Numbered from the stretch's first letter, positions 26,522 through 37,037 are shown. The stretch is 64,000 nt of DNA from Chryseobacterium sp. S0630 (GCF_024158915.1 NZ_JAMZGF010000004.1:62001-126000); one strand, 5' to 3'. Made by a program: numbers and translations. Notes: generated by a model from the letters alone, not told the origin.

Positions 26522-27934
26522 ATGAGTAGGAAGAAAAAAAGAGATCTAACTCTTGAAAATATAAAATTGTTGACTGCCGGAGCAAAAGGCGTAGCAATAG
26601 GAAAAACAGAGGAAGGTAAAACCGTAATGGTAACAGGCGCAATTCCAGGAGATATTGTGAATGTGAGAGTGAAAAAAGCGAAGTCTAAATACTATGAAGG
26701 CGAAGCAATTGAAGTACTTGAAAAATCACCATACAGAGTTGAGCCTAAATGTATCCACTTTGGTACTTGCGGAGGATGCAAGTGGCAGAATATGAGTTAT
26801 GAAAAACAGCTTGATTTTAAACAGGAAGAAGTCTATAATAATATCAAAAGAATCGGAGGAATTGATGAGTTTGAAACTGTGCCAATTCTAGGATCTGGAG
26901 AACAATATTTTTATAGAAATAAAATGGAGTTTTCCTTCTCCAATGCAAGATGGCTTACTCAGTACGAAATTAGTTCTGAAGAAAATTTCGGGAGTAAAGA
27001 TGCTTTAGGTTTTCATATTCCCGGGATGTGGAGCAAAATTCTTGATTTGAAAGAATGTTTCCTTCAGGAAGATCCTTCTAATGCTATTAGACTGGCTGTA
27101 AAAGAATATGGGGTTAATACTGGCCTGGATTTCTTTGACGTAAGAAATCAGGAAGGATTCTTAAGAACCTTAATGATGAGACAGAACTCTCATGGAGAAT
27201 GGATGGTTCTTTTCCAACTTTACAGAGAAGAAAAAGAAAACAGAGAAAAGCTTTTTGAGTTCTTATTAGAAAAATTCCCGCAGATTAAAACATTGGTATA
27301 TGCCATCAATCCTAAACAGAATGACTCTATCTATGATTTAAATATCAACGTATATTTCGGAGAAGGATATCTTATGGAAGAGATGGATGGGCTGAAGTTT
27401 AAAATTGGACCAAAATCTTTCTTCCAGACCAACTACAAACAGGCGTTGGAACTATACAGAAAAACCCTGGAGTTTGCAGATCTGAAAGGTGATGAAGTAG
27501 TATATGACCTTTATACAGGAACAGGAACCATCGCACAATATGTAGCAAGAAATGCAAAACAGGTAATCGGAATAGAATCTGTACAGGAAGCAATAGATGC
27601 GGCAATAGAACATGCTGCATTGAACGGTTTAACAAATACAACGTTCTATTGTGGAGATATGAAAGACATTTTCAATGATGAATTCATGGCTAACCACCCT
27701 AAAGCAGATGTGTTAATCACAGATCCACCAAGAGATGGAATGCATCAGAAGGTTGTAGAACAGATCCTTAAGCTTTCACCGGAAAAAGTAGTTTATGTAA
27801 GCTGTAACTCTGCTACACAGGCGAGAGATCTTGCTTTAATGAAAGACCATTATACTTTAGTAAAGATCTTACCGGTAGATATGTTCCCACAAACACACCA
27901 TGTTGAGAACATTGCGTTGTTGATTAAAAAATAA
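26522..27934 (+). CDS. rlmD: 23S rRNA (uracil-5-)-methyltransferase RlmD
   Basis: A SAM-dependent enzyme making 5-methyluridine in 23S rRNA (U1939 in E. coli numbering). The 470-residue protein has an N-terminal TRAM domain (about 15-70), an iron-sulfur cluster motif CIHFGTCGGCKWQN (C-x5-C-x2-C), the SAM-binding YDLYTGTGTIAQYVA, the catalytic region ITDPPRDGMH and the nucleophile in YVSCNSATQARDL. Two conserved envelope genes follow after 30 bp, a gene order I recall as common in Flavobacteriia. RlmD rather than TrmA is indicated by the cluster motif; RlmC/RlmCD is the alternative. Confidence 0.88.
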   Translation: MSRKKKRDLTLENIKLLTAGAKGVAIGKTEEGKTVMVTGAIPGDIVNVRVKKAKSKYYEGEAIEVLEKSPYRVEPKCIHFGTCGGCKWQNMSYEKQLDFKQEEVYNNIKRIGGIDEFETVPILGSGEQYFYRNKMEFSFSNARWLTQYEISSEENFGSKDALGFHIPGMWSKILDLKECFLQEDPSNAIRLAVKEYGVNTGLDFFDVRNQEGFLRTLMMRQNSHGEWMVLFQLYREEKENREKLFEFLLEKFPQIKTLVYAINPKQNDSIYDLNINVYFGEGYLMEEMDGLKFKIGPKSFFQTNYKQALELYRKTLEFADLKGDEVVYDLYTGTGTIAQYVARNAKQVIGIESVQEAIDAAIEHAALNGLTNTTFYCGDMKDIFNDEFMANHPKADVLITDPPRDGMHQKVVEQILKLSPEKVVYVSCNSATQARDLALMKDHYTLVKILPVDMFPQTHHVENIALLIKK

Positions 27935-27964
27935 ATTATTTAAATTTGAATTTCAAATCTTAAT

Positions 27965-28441
27965 ATGAAGTATTTTAAATTTCTCATAGCAATCTGCTTT
28001 TTAGGAATGCTTGTTTCCTGTGGAGGCGACGATGATATTTGTGAAAGTGGAGAAGGAACTCCAAGAATGAAGGTGGCCTTTAGAGATATAGATAATGGAA
28101 AAGAGACGACTCTGGATTCATTGTATGTCGCAGTAGACTATGGTGCAGGAAAGGTAGATCTGGGTGTAGCTGTAAAGACTGATTCCAGGTTAATTCCTCT
28201 ACGGGTAGACAGTTCACCTTATACAGACGTTTATTTTAAACTTACGAAAAAAGGGGCAGAATCTAAAGTAAGAATTAATTATACAACGAAGTCAACCTAT
28301 GTATCTCCGGGATGCGGAATCAAAAAGTATTACGAGAATTTAACTTCAGAATTAGTAACTCCGGATCCAGTTCAGAAAGTGGAGGTCGGACAAAATCAAA
28401 TAGAGAATGAAGACAAGACTAATCTTTACCTTTCTTTTTAG
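27965..28441 (+). CDS. DUF6452 family lipoprotein
   Basis: A 158-residue lipoprotein: signal helix then LVSCGG lipobox (Cys19-20 region), followed by a beta-rich domain. A conserved CGIKKYYENL stretch lies near residue 118. It lies between rlmD and a DUF6048 gene, whose ATG is inside its last 35 bp. The fixed pairing of the two families suggests they act together in the envelope, but no function is known. Confidence 0.75.
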   Translation: MKYFKFLIAICFLGMLVSCGGDDDICESGEGTPRMKVAFRDIDNGKETTLDSLYVAVDYGAGKVDLGVAVKTDSRLIPLRVDSSPYTDVYFKLTKKGAESKVRINYTTKSTYVSPGCGIKKYYENLTSELVTPDPVQKVEVGQNQIENEDKTNLYLSF

Positions 28442-29072
28442 TTTATTTGGAATAATAAGCTGGGCACAAGATAAAAAGAAGGAAGCAGAGAAGAAGGTTC
28501 ACGAAAAATATGAGCCTAATTTTATGGTTGGCCTTGATGTATTGAATACCGGAGCCGGATTTTTTTCGGATAGAAAACTGTATCAGGGATTTATTTCTTC
28601 AAAAATCAAAGGAAATATTCATGCTATTGCAGAAGCAGGTTTTGAGAAAAACGTATATCAGAAAAATGGCTATGATGCTAAGGCAAGCGGTCCTTTCGTT
28701 AAGTTGGGTGCATTCTATATGCTCGCAAAAGATGCTGAAAATGAATTCAACGGATTTTATGCCGGAGGAAAAGTGGCAGGATCTTTCTATAATCAGGAAT
28801 ATATGGCGATTCCCGTTCGTGGATTTGGAGGAAGTAATTCTTCTGAAGCATTTCCTTCATCCTCACAGTCTTCTTTTTGGTTGGAAGGAACTATTGGAGG
28901 TAGAGTACAGTTATTCAGTTCCAATTTTTATATAGATGTAAATCTTCAGCCAAGATATATGGTATATACTTCTAAACAGGATGACATCACTCCAATGATT
29001 GTTCCTGGTTTTGGAAAAAGTTCTTCAAAGTTTAATATGGGATTTGCATGGAATATAGCTTATAAGTTCTAG
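28407..29072 (+). CDS. DUF6048 family outer-membrane-like protein
   Basis: A 221-residue protein with a signal peptide (MKTRLIFTFLFSLFGIISWA, then Q) and a body of alternating hydrophobic strands ending in NMGFAWNIAYKF, whose terminal aromatic residue is typical of outer-membrane beta-barrels. The ATG overlaps the preceding DUF6452 gene by 35 bp in another frame, suggesting coupled translation. The family is confined to Bacteroidota. A strong terminator follows. Confidence 0.75.
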   Translation: MKTRLIFTFLFSLFGIISWAQDKKKEAEKKVHEKYEPNFMVGLDVLNTGAGFFSDRKLYQGFISSKIKGNIHAIAEAGFEKNVYQKNGYDAKASGPFVKLGAFYMLAKDAENEFNGFYAGGKVAGSFYNQEYMAIPVRGFGGSNSSEAFPSSSQSSFWLEGTIGGRVQLFSSNFYIDVNLQPRYMVYTSKQDDITPMIVPGFGKSSSKFNMGFAWNIAYKF

Positions 29073-29102
29073 AAATAACAGCTTTTGCCATTTAAAATAA
29101 AA

Positions 29103-29144
29103 AAAACACAACCTTTAGAATGTTCTAAAGGTTGTGTTTTTTTT
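29103..29144 (+). terminator. Terminator of the rlmD-DUF6452-DUF6048 operon
   Basis: An 18-bp perfect stem (29103-29120 with 29123-29140), a 2-nt gap and an extended T run. It is the longest hairpin in the window. Confidence 0.93.
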
Positions 29145-29293
29145 AATGAATACTGCTTATAATTTATAAAAAAGAGAACCCTTGACTTTTACACTATATA
29201 GAATATAAAACTAATCTTATTCTTTGGTTTGTATTTTTTTTAATGAATATGTTTTTTAGGTGTATAATATTAAAAAATATTAAGTTATTTTAT

Positions 29294-29322
29294 TTGTGTG
29301 AGTTATAAAATAGCTATATTTG
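29294..29322 (+). promoter_or_regulatory. Promoter of the T9SS metalloprotease gene
   Basis: TTG at 29294-29296 and TATATTTG at 29315-29322 with an 18-bp spacer fit the Bacteroidota -33/-7 consensus. The ATG follows 27 bp later. Confidence 0.65.
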
Positions 29323-29349
29323 GCGGAAATTATAATTGTGTTTTAATTT

Positions 29350-32300
29350 ATGAAAAGAGTATTTACTGCTTTAATGTTTACTTGTATAGGAGGGGCAGTG
29401 TTCGGCCAATGGACACCAACTTCTCTTAAAAAAGGAGACGACAACAAAAGAAGTACAGGATTTAGAGTAGATCAATCTAATGTAAGAAGTAACGGGTACT
29501 ATAAACTGGACCTGAACTTACTGAGATCTCAGCTGAAGAATGCACAGGAAATGGGAGCAAACTCCACTCCTGTAGTAATTTCTCTTCCTACGATGAGCGG
29601 GAAGATTGAAAGGTTTAATGTATATAGTTTTCCAGTAGTTGTAAAAGAACTGGCAGACAAGTATGAATTAGGATCTTATGTTGGAACAAGTGTCGATGAC
29701 CCTACCAAATACTTAAGATTCAGTATCGCTCCTAATGATTTTCAGTCAATGATCATCCATGGAGATAAATATGAATTTATTGACCCTGCTTCAACAGACA
29801 AGTCAGTATATGCTGTTCATCCTAAAACAAAAAAGGAAAAGAACGGTTTCTTGTGTTCTACAGAAGAATCTCCTGCTGCTAAGAAGGAAATAGATGCTTT
29901 ATTAAAAAATGGACAGTCGTTCACTAATCAGCCAACAACTTTTAACAAAAGTTCTGATAAGAAATACAGAACAATGAGACTGGCAATGTCCGTTACAGGT
30001 GAGTACACGCAATACTTTATGGGACTTGCTGGTGTACCTGCTACTGCTACGGATGATCAGAAAAGAGCTCCTGCTATTGTTGCGATCAACAATACTCTAA
30101 CCAGAGTAAATGGAGTTTTTGAGAAAGACTTTGCATTGCATTTGAATTTACAGAACTTTCCCAATGTAATTTATATTGATCCTGCTACAGATCCCTATGC
30201 TGCTGCTGCAACGGGAGCGGGTGGAGCATGGAATGCACAGCTTCAAACAGCTTTGACAAATAATGTAGGAAATGCTAACTATGATATCGGACATTTATTC
30301 GGTAAATCTGGAGGTGGAGGAAACGCCGGATGTATCGGATGTGTATGTATTAATCCTACAACTTCAGTTCCTAAAGGAAAAGGTTCAGGATTTACTTCTC
30401 CTGCGAATGGAATTCCATCAGGGGATAGCTTCGATATCGACTATGTAGCCCATGAGATGGGTCACCAGTTAGGAGCTAATCATACTTTCTCTCATAATCT
30501 TGAAGGAAGTGGAGTAAATATGGAGCCAGGTTCAGGAACTACCATTATGGGATATGCTGGTATTACCGGTCCTGATACAGATGTTCAGCAAAACTCTGAT
30601 CCTTATTTCCATAAAGCAAGTATCGGTCAGGTACAAGCGAACTTAATTGCAAAAACTTGTGACGTAGAAACTACAATTACCAATAACCCACCGGTAATTA
30701 CTGATCTGCCAACATATACTATACCAAAAGGTACTGCTTTTGCGTTGACGGGTAGTGCTACAGATCCTGAAAATGACCCAATGACATATTCTTGGGAAGA
30801 AGTAGATGATGCCTTAGTTTCTATTGATAAATATAACTTAGGAAATACAACATCAGGAGCTTCATTCAGATCTGCTGCTCCAAACGCAAGCCCAACAAGA
30901 TACTTCCCGAAATTTACGTCTGTAATGAACGGAGTATTAAATAATGCAAACAATACTTGGGAAGCTGTATCTACTACGGCAAGAACTACAAATTTTGCAT
31001 TAACAGTAAGAGATAATAATTCCAATGTAGCTGAGCAACAATCTGCTTTTAAAGTTCAGACTATTGTTGTAGGAGATAATGGGCCTTTCAGATTAGCTAA
31101 CCAATATGCTGATGTGAATACTCCAACTCCGGTTCAATGGATTGTTGCCAATACTAATGCAGCTCCTTATAATGTTGCTAATGTAAAAATTGATTATACT
31201 ACAGATAACGGAACAACCTGGACGGTATTATCAGCATCAACACCTAATGACGGATCTGAAAACTTTACTTTCCCTTCTTCATTGAACGGTCAGACTATTA
31301 AAGTAAGAGTTTCTTCAATAGGGAATGTTTTCTATGCAGTAGGACCTGTAAGTATTGCACCTCTATCTGCTTGTAGCAGTGCTGCACCAACTAACGTTGT
31401 TGTAAGCAACATTACGGTGTCTTCAGGAAGTGTATCTTGGATGTCTTATACAGGCGCAACTTATAAAGTACGTTATAGAAAAGTAGGTACAACTGTATGG
31501 ACTGAAGCTGATACAGCAGTTCCTTCAATCAACTTAAGTAATTTAATTGATGGTACAACGTATGAAGTTCAGGTAGCTTTAGTTTGTGGTACTACAGTAG
31601 GAACATATTCTGCATCTGTAAACTTCAGTACACCTGCACTTGCTTACTGCGCAGCTGCTTCAACAAGTTCAGACTATGAGTATATTGCCAATGTGACACT
31701 TGCGAATGTAAATAACACTTCTGTAAATAGTACCTATACAAACTATACAACAAATACAGCACTTCAAGTTAACCTGGTAAAAGGAACTACTTATCCTATT
31801 TCAGTTACAGTAGGGAACTCCGGTAGTGCTGATTATGATACGGTAGCTGCATTTATAGACTTTAACAAGGATGGTGTTTTCAGTGATTCAGAAAGAGTAT
31901 TGAATTATCCTGTAACATTAACGCAGCCATCAACTGTAGTAAGCGGAAACGTTACAATTCCAGCAAATGCAGTAGAAGGACAGCCGTTAAGAATGAGAGT
32001 TGTAGCATTCTATGTAGGTGCTGGAACTGGAGGAGGTAACATTGGTTTATCATTACCTTCAGATTATGTTTGTGGAGAACTTTTCGATGGTGAGGTTGAG
32101 GATTATAACGTAGTTATTACAGGTAATCTTGCTACTTCTGAAAGTGCTGTTAAGAATAATGGTATTCAGATTTATCCAAACCCTGCAACTGATGTTCTAA
32201 ACATTACTAAAGTTTCAGATAAAGCAACTTATAAAATCTATAGTGCTGCCGGACAATTAGTAGATAGAGGAAATATCAATAATGGAAAGGTTAATGTTTC

Positions 32301-32382
32301 AGCTTTAGTTAAAGGTGGTTACATTATTACAATAGATGATAAAGGAATTGAACAATTCAAATCTAAATTTATCAAAAAATAA
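29350..32382 (+). CDS. T9SS-exported reprolysin-like (M12) metalloprotease
   Basis: A 1010-residue secreted protease. Signal peptide (MKRVFTALMFTCIGGAVFGQ); propeptide to about residue 200; catalytic domain with zinc motif HEMGHQLGANHTFSH near residue 368 (HExxHxxGxxH) and a Met in IMGYAG; an Ig-like region (about 450-670); a fibronectin III domain (about 675-770); a GEVEDY module (about 772-925) with FIDFNKDGVFSDSER; and a type A sorting domain (about 935-1010) starting IQIYPNPATDVLNI. T9SS carries such proteins through the outer membrane and removes the sorting domain. The FN3-GEVEDY-CTD tail is shared with the next two large genes. Confidence 0.9.
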   Translation: MKRVFTALMFTCIGGAVFGQWTPTSLKKGDDNKRSTGFRVDQSNVRSNGYYKLDLNLLRSQLKNAQEMGANSTPVVISLPTMSGKIERFNVYSFPVVVKELADKYELGSYVGTSVDDPTKYLRFSIAPNDFQSMIIHGDKYEFIDPASTDKSVYAVHPKTKKEKNGFLCSTEESPAAKKEIDALLKNGQSFTNQPTTFNKSSDKKYRTMRLAMSVTGEYTQYFMGLAGVPATATDDQKRAPAIVAINNTLTRVNGVFEKDFALHLNLQNFPNVIYIDPATDPYAAAATGAGGAWNAQLQTALTNNVGNANYDIGHLFGKSGGGGNAGCIGCVCINPTTSVPKGKGSGFTSPANGIPSGDSFDIDYVAHEMGHQLGANHTFSHNLEGSGVNMEPGSGTTIMGYAGITGPDTDVQQNSDPYFHKASIGQVQANLIAKTCDVETTITNNPPVITDLPTYTIPKGTAFALTGSATDPENDPMTYSWEEVDDALVSIDKYNLGNTTSGASFRSAAPNASPTRYFPKFTSVMNGVLNNANNTWEAVSTTARTTNFALTVRDNNSNVAEQQSAFKVQTIVVGDNGPFRLANQYADVNTPTPVQWIVANTNAAPYNVANVKIDYTTDNGTTWTVLSASTPNDGSENFTFPSSLNGQTIKVRVSSIGNVFYAVGPVSIAPLSACSSAAPTNVVVSNITVSSGSVSWMSYTGATYKVRYRKVGTTVWTEADTAVPSINLSNLIDGTTYEVQVALVCGTTVGTYSASVNFSTPALAYCAAASTSSDYEYIANVTLANVNNTSVNSTYTNYTTNTALQVNLVKGTTYPISVTVGNSGSADYDTVAAFIDFNKDGVFSDSERVLNYPVTLTQPSTVVSGNVTIPANAVEGQPLRMRVVAFYVGAGTGGGNIGLSLPSDYVCGELFDGEVEDYNVVITGNLATSESAVKNNGIQIYPNPATDVLNITKVSDKATYKIYSAAGQLVDRGNINNGKVNVSALVKGGYIITIDDKGIEQFKSKFIKK

Positions 32383-32403
32383 AGATAACCTTTAAATATT
32401 AGT

Positions 32404-32434
32404 AAATCCCCGGGAACTCCCGGGGATTTCTTTA
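32404..32434 (+). terminator. Terminator of the T9SS metalloprotease gene
   Basis: A GC-rich 11 to 12-bp stem AAATCCCCGGG/CCCGGGGATTT with AACT loop, followed by a T-rich stretch. Confidence 0.88.
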
Positions 32435-32549
32435 TTTAGAGCATAAGTGATGAATTTGTTATTTTTTTATAAAAAAAACATAAATGCACTTATAAATTAA
32501 TAATAAAAAATGATTAGATTTGTGTGATTAATATTATAATGAAAACATT

Positions 32550-35500
32550 ATGAAGAAATTCTTTACCTCTTTAATTCTGTTTCTCTGTTTGATTTGTACA
32601 GGCTTTGTATCCAAAGTCTCGGCTCAGGCAGGACAGATCGGGACAGGAACGGGTACCTCTGTGTATCTCCCCATACGTTCCTACTATGGGTATAGTTATT
32701 CCCAGCAGATCTATACGGCTGCGGAACTTACGACTGCCATTGGTACGTCGAACTATATCACAGCTATAAAGTTTTATTCCACTACTGTTGCAACCTCTCA
32801 GGCTGTATATAAGGATTGGGTGGTATACATGGGAAATACAACCCAGACTGCCTTTACATCCAATACAAACTGGGTGCCGCTAAGTTCTCTGACTCAGGTG
32901 TATGCCGGAGATTTACCTAACTTAACGAATGGAAACTGGGTAACGCTTCAATTAGCTACACCATTTTTATGGAATGGAACAGACAATCTTGTGGTTGCTG
33001 TAAATGAAAAAACTCCAGGTTACGCATCTTCACCAGGTACGGCTTGGGGATCTTATAATGCAGGGGCAAACCGAGGGATCATCTATTATGAAGATGGAAC
33101 GAACCCAGATCCTGCTGCACCTCCTTCTGCAAAAGACAGACTTGCAGATATTCCAAGAATCCAGCTGGAAAGTCACCAGTTGCCAGCGTGTTCAGCAGCA
33201 CCGCCTACTAATATTACAGTTTCAAACCTTACAACAACTTCAGCTAACGTAGCTTGGTATCTTTCTGCAGGAGCTACTTATGTTGTAAGATACAGACCTG
33301 TATCAGGTGGAGCTTGGACAACGATTAACGTTACAACTCCTTTGGTTGGGAATCAGCTGATTACCGGATTAACTGAGCAAACTCAATATGAAGTTCAGGT
33401 AGCAACTGTCTGTGGAGGCTCTCAGGGAGCATTCTCTTCCAGCGTCAACTTTACAACACCGGCTCTTACATATTGTGCTTCCGGTGCTACAAGTACATTT
33501 ATTGATGGATATATCAACCAGGTTTCTGTGAATGCACAAGGAGCGCCATCAATGAACAGTAACTCTGATCAAAGTGGTTATACAGATTACAGTACAGATC
33601 CTACGAGAGTAGTTACTTTAGTAAGAGGTGGTACTGCTACAGTTTCTGTTTCAAAAACTTGGCCAGGGTATCAATATAGCTTCTTAACGGGAGTTTGGAT
33701 TGACTTTAACCGTAATGGTGTTTTTGAAGCAAATGAAAGAGTACTTACTTCACCAAGTAATACAACAACTCCAGTTACAGCTACATTTACAGTACCAAAT
33801 GCTGCAGGTGGTGTTTACACTGGAAACCTGACTACAAAAATGCGTGTTGTATTAAACGAATACAGCCCTATCAACGCTTGTGGAACATACTCTTATGGTG
33901 AAACTGAAGACTATGCAGTAAAATTTATAGATTTATCACCTTGTACTACAGCACCACCATCTAATATTACAGTAAATAGCATCACTCCTTCTTCAGCTAA
34001 TGTTACTTGGACATCAGCTACAGGAGCTACTTATATAGTAAGATACAGAGTTTCTCCTTCTGGTGCTTGGCAGCAGATTGCTGTAAATACACCATTAATC
34101 AGTAATCAAATACTTACCGGATTATTGGAGCAGACTACCTATGAAGTACAGGTTGCTACTGTTTGTGGAGGAACAACAGGTGCATTCTCACCAAGTGTTA
34201 CCTTTACAACACCAGCTCTTACTTATTGTACAGCAGGTCCTACAAGTAATACTGCGACAAGCGGATATATTAATAATGTAACTGTTACTCCTACGAATAC
34301 TCCTATTATGTTGAGTAATTCCGGATCTGACAATTATAAAGATTATACAACAGATGCTACAAGAGTAGTGATCTTTGAAAGAGGTTCAGCAAATAATAAA
34401 ATTTCTGTAAACAAATACTGGCCAGGTTCTCCTACATCTTATGGAGTTTCAGCATGGGTAGATTTTAACAGAAACGGAACATTTGAAACCAGTGAAAGAA
34501 TTCTTAATACTACCTATAACACAACTACCCCTGTAACGGCTACTTTCGCAGTACCTACGGTTGCAAGTGGTAACGTATATACAGGAACTCTTCCTACTCG
34601 TATGCGTGTAGTAATGAGATATTTTGATAATGCTAATCCTTGTGGTACATTCAGCCAGGGAGAAGTAGAAGATTATGCAGTAAAATTTGTAGATGCTCAG
34701 CCTTGTTCAACAGCTGCTCCAACAAATATTACCGTGAATAATATTGGTGCTACTACAGCAACGGTATCATGGGTTGCTACTGCGGGTGCTACATATAATA
34801 TAAGATGGAGAGTTGCTCCAAGTGGAGCTTGGCAAACAGCTACAGTTCCTGCTGGTCAGAACTTCTACGGAATTACTGGTCTTACAGAGCAAACCAATTA
34901 TGAAGTTCAGGTTTCTACAACTTGTAACGGTTCTACAGGGTCTTACTCATCATCAGTAGCATTTACAACACCTCCATTGTCTTACTGTCCTATGACAGGT
35001 ACCGGAACGAATGACCATATTTCGAATGTAACAGTTACCTCTTCGAATCTTGGAGTTCCACCAATGAATAATACTTCAGTACAGACAAACTATACAAGCT
35101 ATACTACAGCTGAGACTCTTGTTACTTTAGATGTAAATTCTCAAAATAACAAAATCTCTGTTGCAAAAGGTTGGACAGGTGCAACAGGTAACGATGCTGT
35201 AACAGCTTGGATTGACTTTGACAGAAACGGACAGTTTACAGATGCTGAGAGAATTCTAATTTCTCCAGCTAATACAACGACTCCGGTTACAGCTACTTTT
35301 GCTGTTCCTTCAACTGCTTACACAGGACCATTGACAACTACTATGAGAGTTGTACTGAAACGTACAAGTGCTCCTACAATGTGTCAGAATGCAGTAGATG
35401 GAGAAGTGGAAGACTATAGAGTAAGAATCAGACCTTGTAGCAATGCAACTCCTAATGCTCCAACATTTACAACAACGCATACAACAGCTACTGTTACTAT

Positions 35501-36980
35501 CACAGGAGCAGGAGTGAGCTATGTGGTGAGATACAGAGTTCAGGGAACAACAGCTTGGACGCAAGTATATGCTTCAGCACAATTGGGTAACCTTCCGTTA
35601 GTAATCAGCGGATTGACACCTGCTACTACTTATGAAGTAGAGGTAGCAGCTATTTGTGGAGATATCGTTGGAACAGCAACTCCAATCAAGACATTCACTA
35701 CAAGATGTGATCCTACTCCTCCAAATGTAACAGTAAGTAACATTACTCCAACAACAGCATTAATTACGTGGTCTCCGCTTGCAGCAAGCTCTACGTATAC
35801 AATGAGATGGAGAAAAGTAGGTACTACTGCATGGGCTACTATAAGTTTACCAGCAGCTCCAGCCAATACTTATGTATTAGGAAGTGTAACTCCTCTAGAG
35901 CCATATACAACTTATGAAGTACAGATTGCTAACCAGTGTAATGGTGAAACAACGCTGAACCCATATTCTAACCCTAAAGTATTTACTACAGAAAGAATAT
36001 GCCAGATTCCGCCTCCAGGATTAACAATTACTCAATTGCTTCCTACATCAGCGGCAATCCAGTGGGATCCGTTCCCGGGAGCAACGTATGTTCTTAGATA
36101 TAGAAAAGTAGGTATTCCAAGCTGGACAGAAGTACCGTCATTAGTTAATAACATTGTATTGACAGGTCTTACAGAATTAACGAAATATGAAATGCAGGTA
36201 GTGAATATCTGTAATGGTACGCCAGGAAACTATACTCCTCCTTACTACTTTACAACTCCTACAGTAATCTACTGTAAGATGAAGGCTGAAAACTCTACAG
36301 GAGAGTATATTTCTAAAGTTACCGTGAAGCCTACAGGTAAGAACACTATGGAGAATGAATCCAGAGCATCTACTTATACAGATTATACCGGAGTTCCTAA
36401 AACATTCATCGAGATGATCCAGGGATCAACTGACAATGAGATCATCATCGAGAAAAAATGGACAGGAAACACTTACAACGAAGGAATCGCAGTTTGGATT
36501 GACTTCAACAGAAACGGAGAGTTTGATATCAACGAAAGAGTATTTACTTCTTCACCAAATTCAAACAGCCCTGTTTCAGGAAAATTCAATGTACCTGCAG
36601 ATGCTTTTGTAAGTATGACAGACTATAAGTACGTAGTGATGAGAGTAGCAATGTCTAGAGACGGTATCCCTGTAAACTGTGCTGACTTCAAAAACGGAGA
36701 AGTAGAGGATTACACGGTAAGAATCTCTAAACCGACTGTTGCTAATCCAATTGATCAGACAAGTGTTATGATTTATCCTAACCCGGTAAGCTCAGTATTG
36801 TTTGTGAAAAATGTTAGCAAGAGAGCTAAATATAAGATCTACAATGCTGCTGGGCAGGTAATTGCTGACGGTATCTTACTAAACAACCAGATCAATGTAA
36901 GCAGATTGATTAACGGTGTGTATGTTATTGATATCGACGATAACGGTAATACTACCCAAAAGAAATTTATCAAAGAATAA
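32550..36980 (+). CDS. Large modular T9SS surface protein with FN3 and GEVEDY repeats
   Basis: A 1476-residue protein. After a signal peptide (about 1-25) comes an N-terminal beta domain (26-212). Then three FN3-GEVEDY pairs (about 213-460, 461-715, 716-961), three FN3 domains (962-1053, 1054-1150, 1151-1240), a fourth GEVEDY module (1241-1393) and a type A sorting domain (1394-1476) starting VMIYPNPVSSVLF. GEVEDY modules carry W-IDFNRNG-F---ER and end in GEVEDY. No catalytic domain is seen, so it is likely an adhesin or surface-layer protein. From residue 1138 on it is nearly identical to the protein at 37439. A -7-like TAGATTTG is at 32515-32522. Confidence 0.88.
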   Translation: MKKFFTSLILFLCLICTGFVSKVSAQAGQIGTGTGTSVYLPIRSYYGYSYSQQIYTAAELTTAIGTSNYITAIKFYSTTVATSQAVYKDWVVYMGNTTQTAFTSNTNWVPLSSLTQVYAGDLPNLTNGNWVTLQLATPFLWNGTDNLVVAVNEKTPGYASSPGTAWGSYNAGANRGIIYYEDGTNPDPAAPPSAKDRLADIPRIQLESHQLPACSAAPPTNITVSNLTTTSANVAWYLSAGATYVVRYRPVSGGAWTTINVTTPLVGNQLITGLTEQTQYEVQVATVCGGSQGAFSSSVNFTTPALTYCASGATSTFIDGYINQVSVNAQGAPSMNSNSDQSGYTDYSTDPTRVVTLVRGGTATVSVSKTWPGYQYSFLTGVWIDFNRNGVFEANERVLTSPSNTTTPVTATFTVPNAAGGVYTGNLTTKMRVVLNEYSPINACGTYSYGETEDYAVKFIDLSPCTTAPPSNITVNSITPSSANVTWTSATGATYIVRYRVSPSGAWQQIAVNTPLISNQILTGLLEQTTYEVQVATVCGGTTGAFSPSVTFTTPALTYCTAGPTSNTATSGYINNVTVTPTNTPIMLSNSGSDNYKDYTTDATRVVIFERGSANNKISVNKYWPGSPTSYGVSAWVDFNRNGTFETSERILNTTYNTTTPVTATFAVPTVASGNVYTGTLPTRMRVVMRYFDNANPCGTFSQGEVEDYAVKFVDAQPCSTAAPTNITVNNIGATTATVSWVATAGATYNIRWRVAPSGAWQTATVPAGQNFYGITGLTEQTNYEVQVSTTCNGSTGSYSSSVAFTTPPLSYCPMTGTGTNDHISNVTVTSSNLGVPPMNNTSVQTNYTSYTTAETLVTLDVNSQNNKISVAKGWTGATGNDAVTAWIDFDRNGQFTDAERILISPANTTTPVTATFAVPSTAYTGPLTTTMRVVLKRTSAPTMCQNAVDGEVEDYRVRIRPCSNATPNAPTFTTTHTTATVTITGAGVSYVVRYRVQGTTAWTQVYASAQLGNLPLVISGLTPATTYEVEVAAICGDIVGTATPIKTFTTRCDPTPPNVTVSNITPTTALITWSPLAASSTYTMRWRKVGTTAWATISLPAAPANTYVLGSVTPLEPYTTYEVQIANQCNGETTLNPYSNPKVFTTERICQIPPPGLTITQLLPTSAAIQWDPFPGATYVLRYRKVGIPSWTEVPSLVNNIVLTGLTELTKYEMQVVNICNGTPGNYTPPYYFTTPTVIYCKMKAENSTGEYISKVTVKPTGKNTMENESRASTYTDYTGVPKTFIEMIQGSTDNEIIIEKKWTGNTYNEGIAVWIDFNRNGEFDINERVFTSSPNSNSPVSGKFNVPADAFVSMTDYKYVVMRVAMSRDGIPVNCADFKNGEVEDYTVRISKPTVANPIDQTSVMIYPNPVSSVLFVKNVSKRAKYKIYNAAGQVIADGILLNNQINVSRLINGVYVIDIDDNGNTTQKKFIKE
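35961..36712 (+). repeat. Conversion tract, copy 1 (last FN3 and GEVEDY module)
   Basis: Collinear, without indels, to 38855-39606. By eye about 25-30 of 752 bases differ (roughly 97% identity), nearly all at silent positions, while flanking FN3 domains are much more diverged. Confidence 0.85.
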
Positions 36981-37000
36981 GTCATTTAAATTTCAAATAG

Positions 37001-37037
37001 AATAAGCCTCCAGAAATGGAGGCTTATTTTTTTTTGT
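37001..37037 (+). terminator. Terminator of the 1476-residue protein gene
   Basis: AATAAGCCTCC pairs with GGAGGCTTATT around AGAAAT, then a long T run. The hairpin and the preceding spacer recur after the gene ending at 39874. Confidence 0.9.

Noticed and set aside
30627..31025. 132-codon open frame on the minus strand
   Set aside because: Antisense to the T9SS metalloprotease gene; composition is that of a shadow frame.
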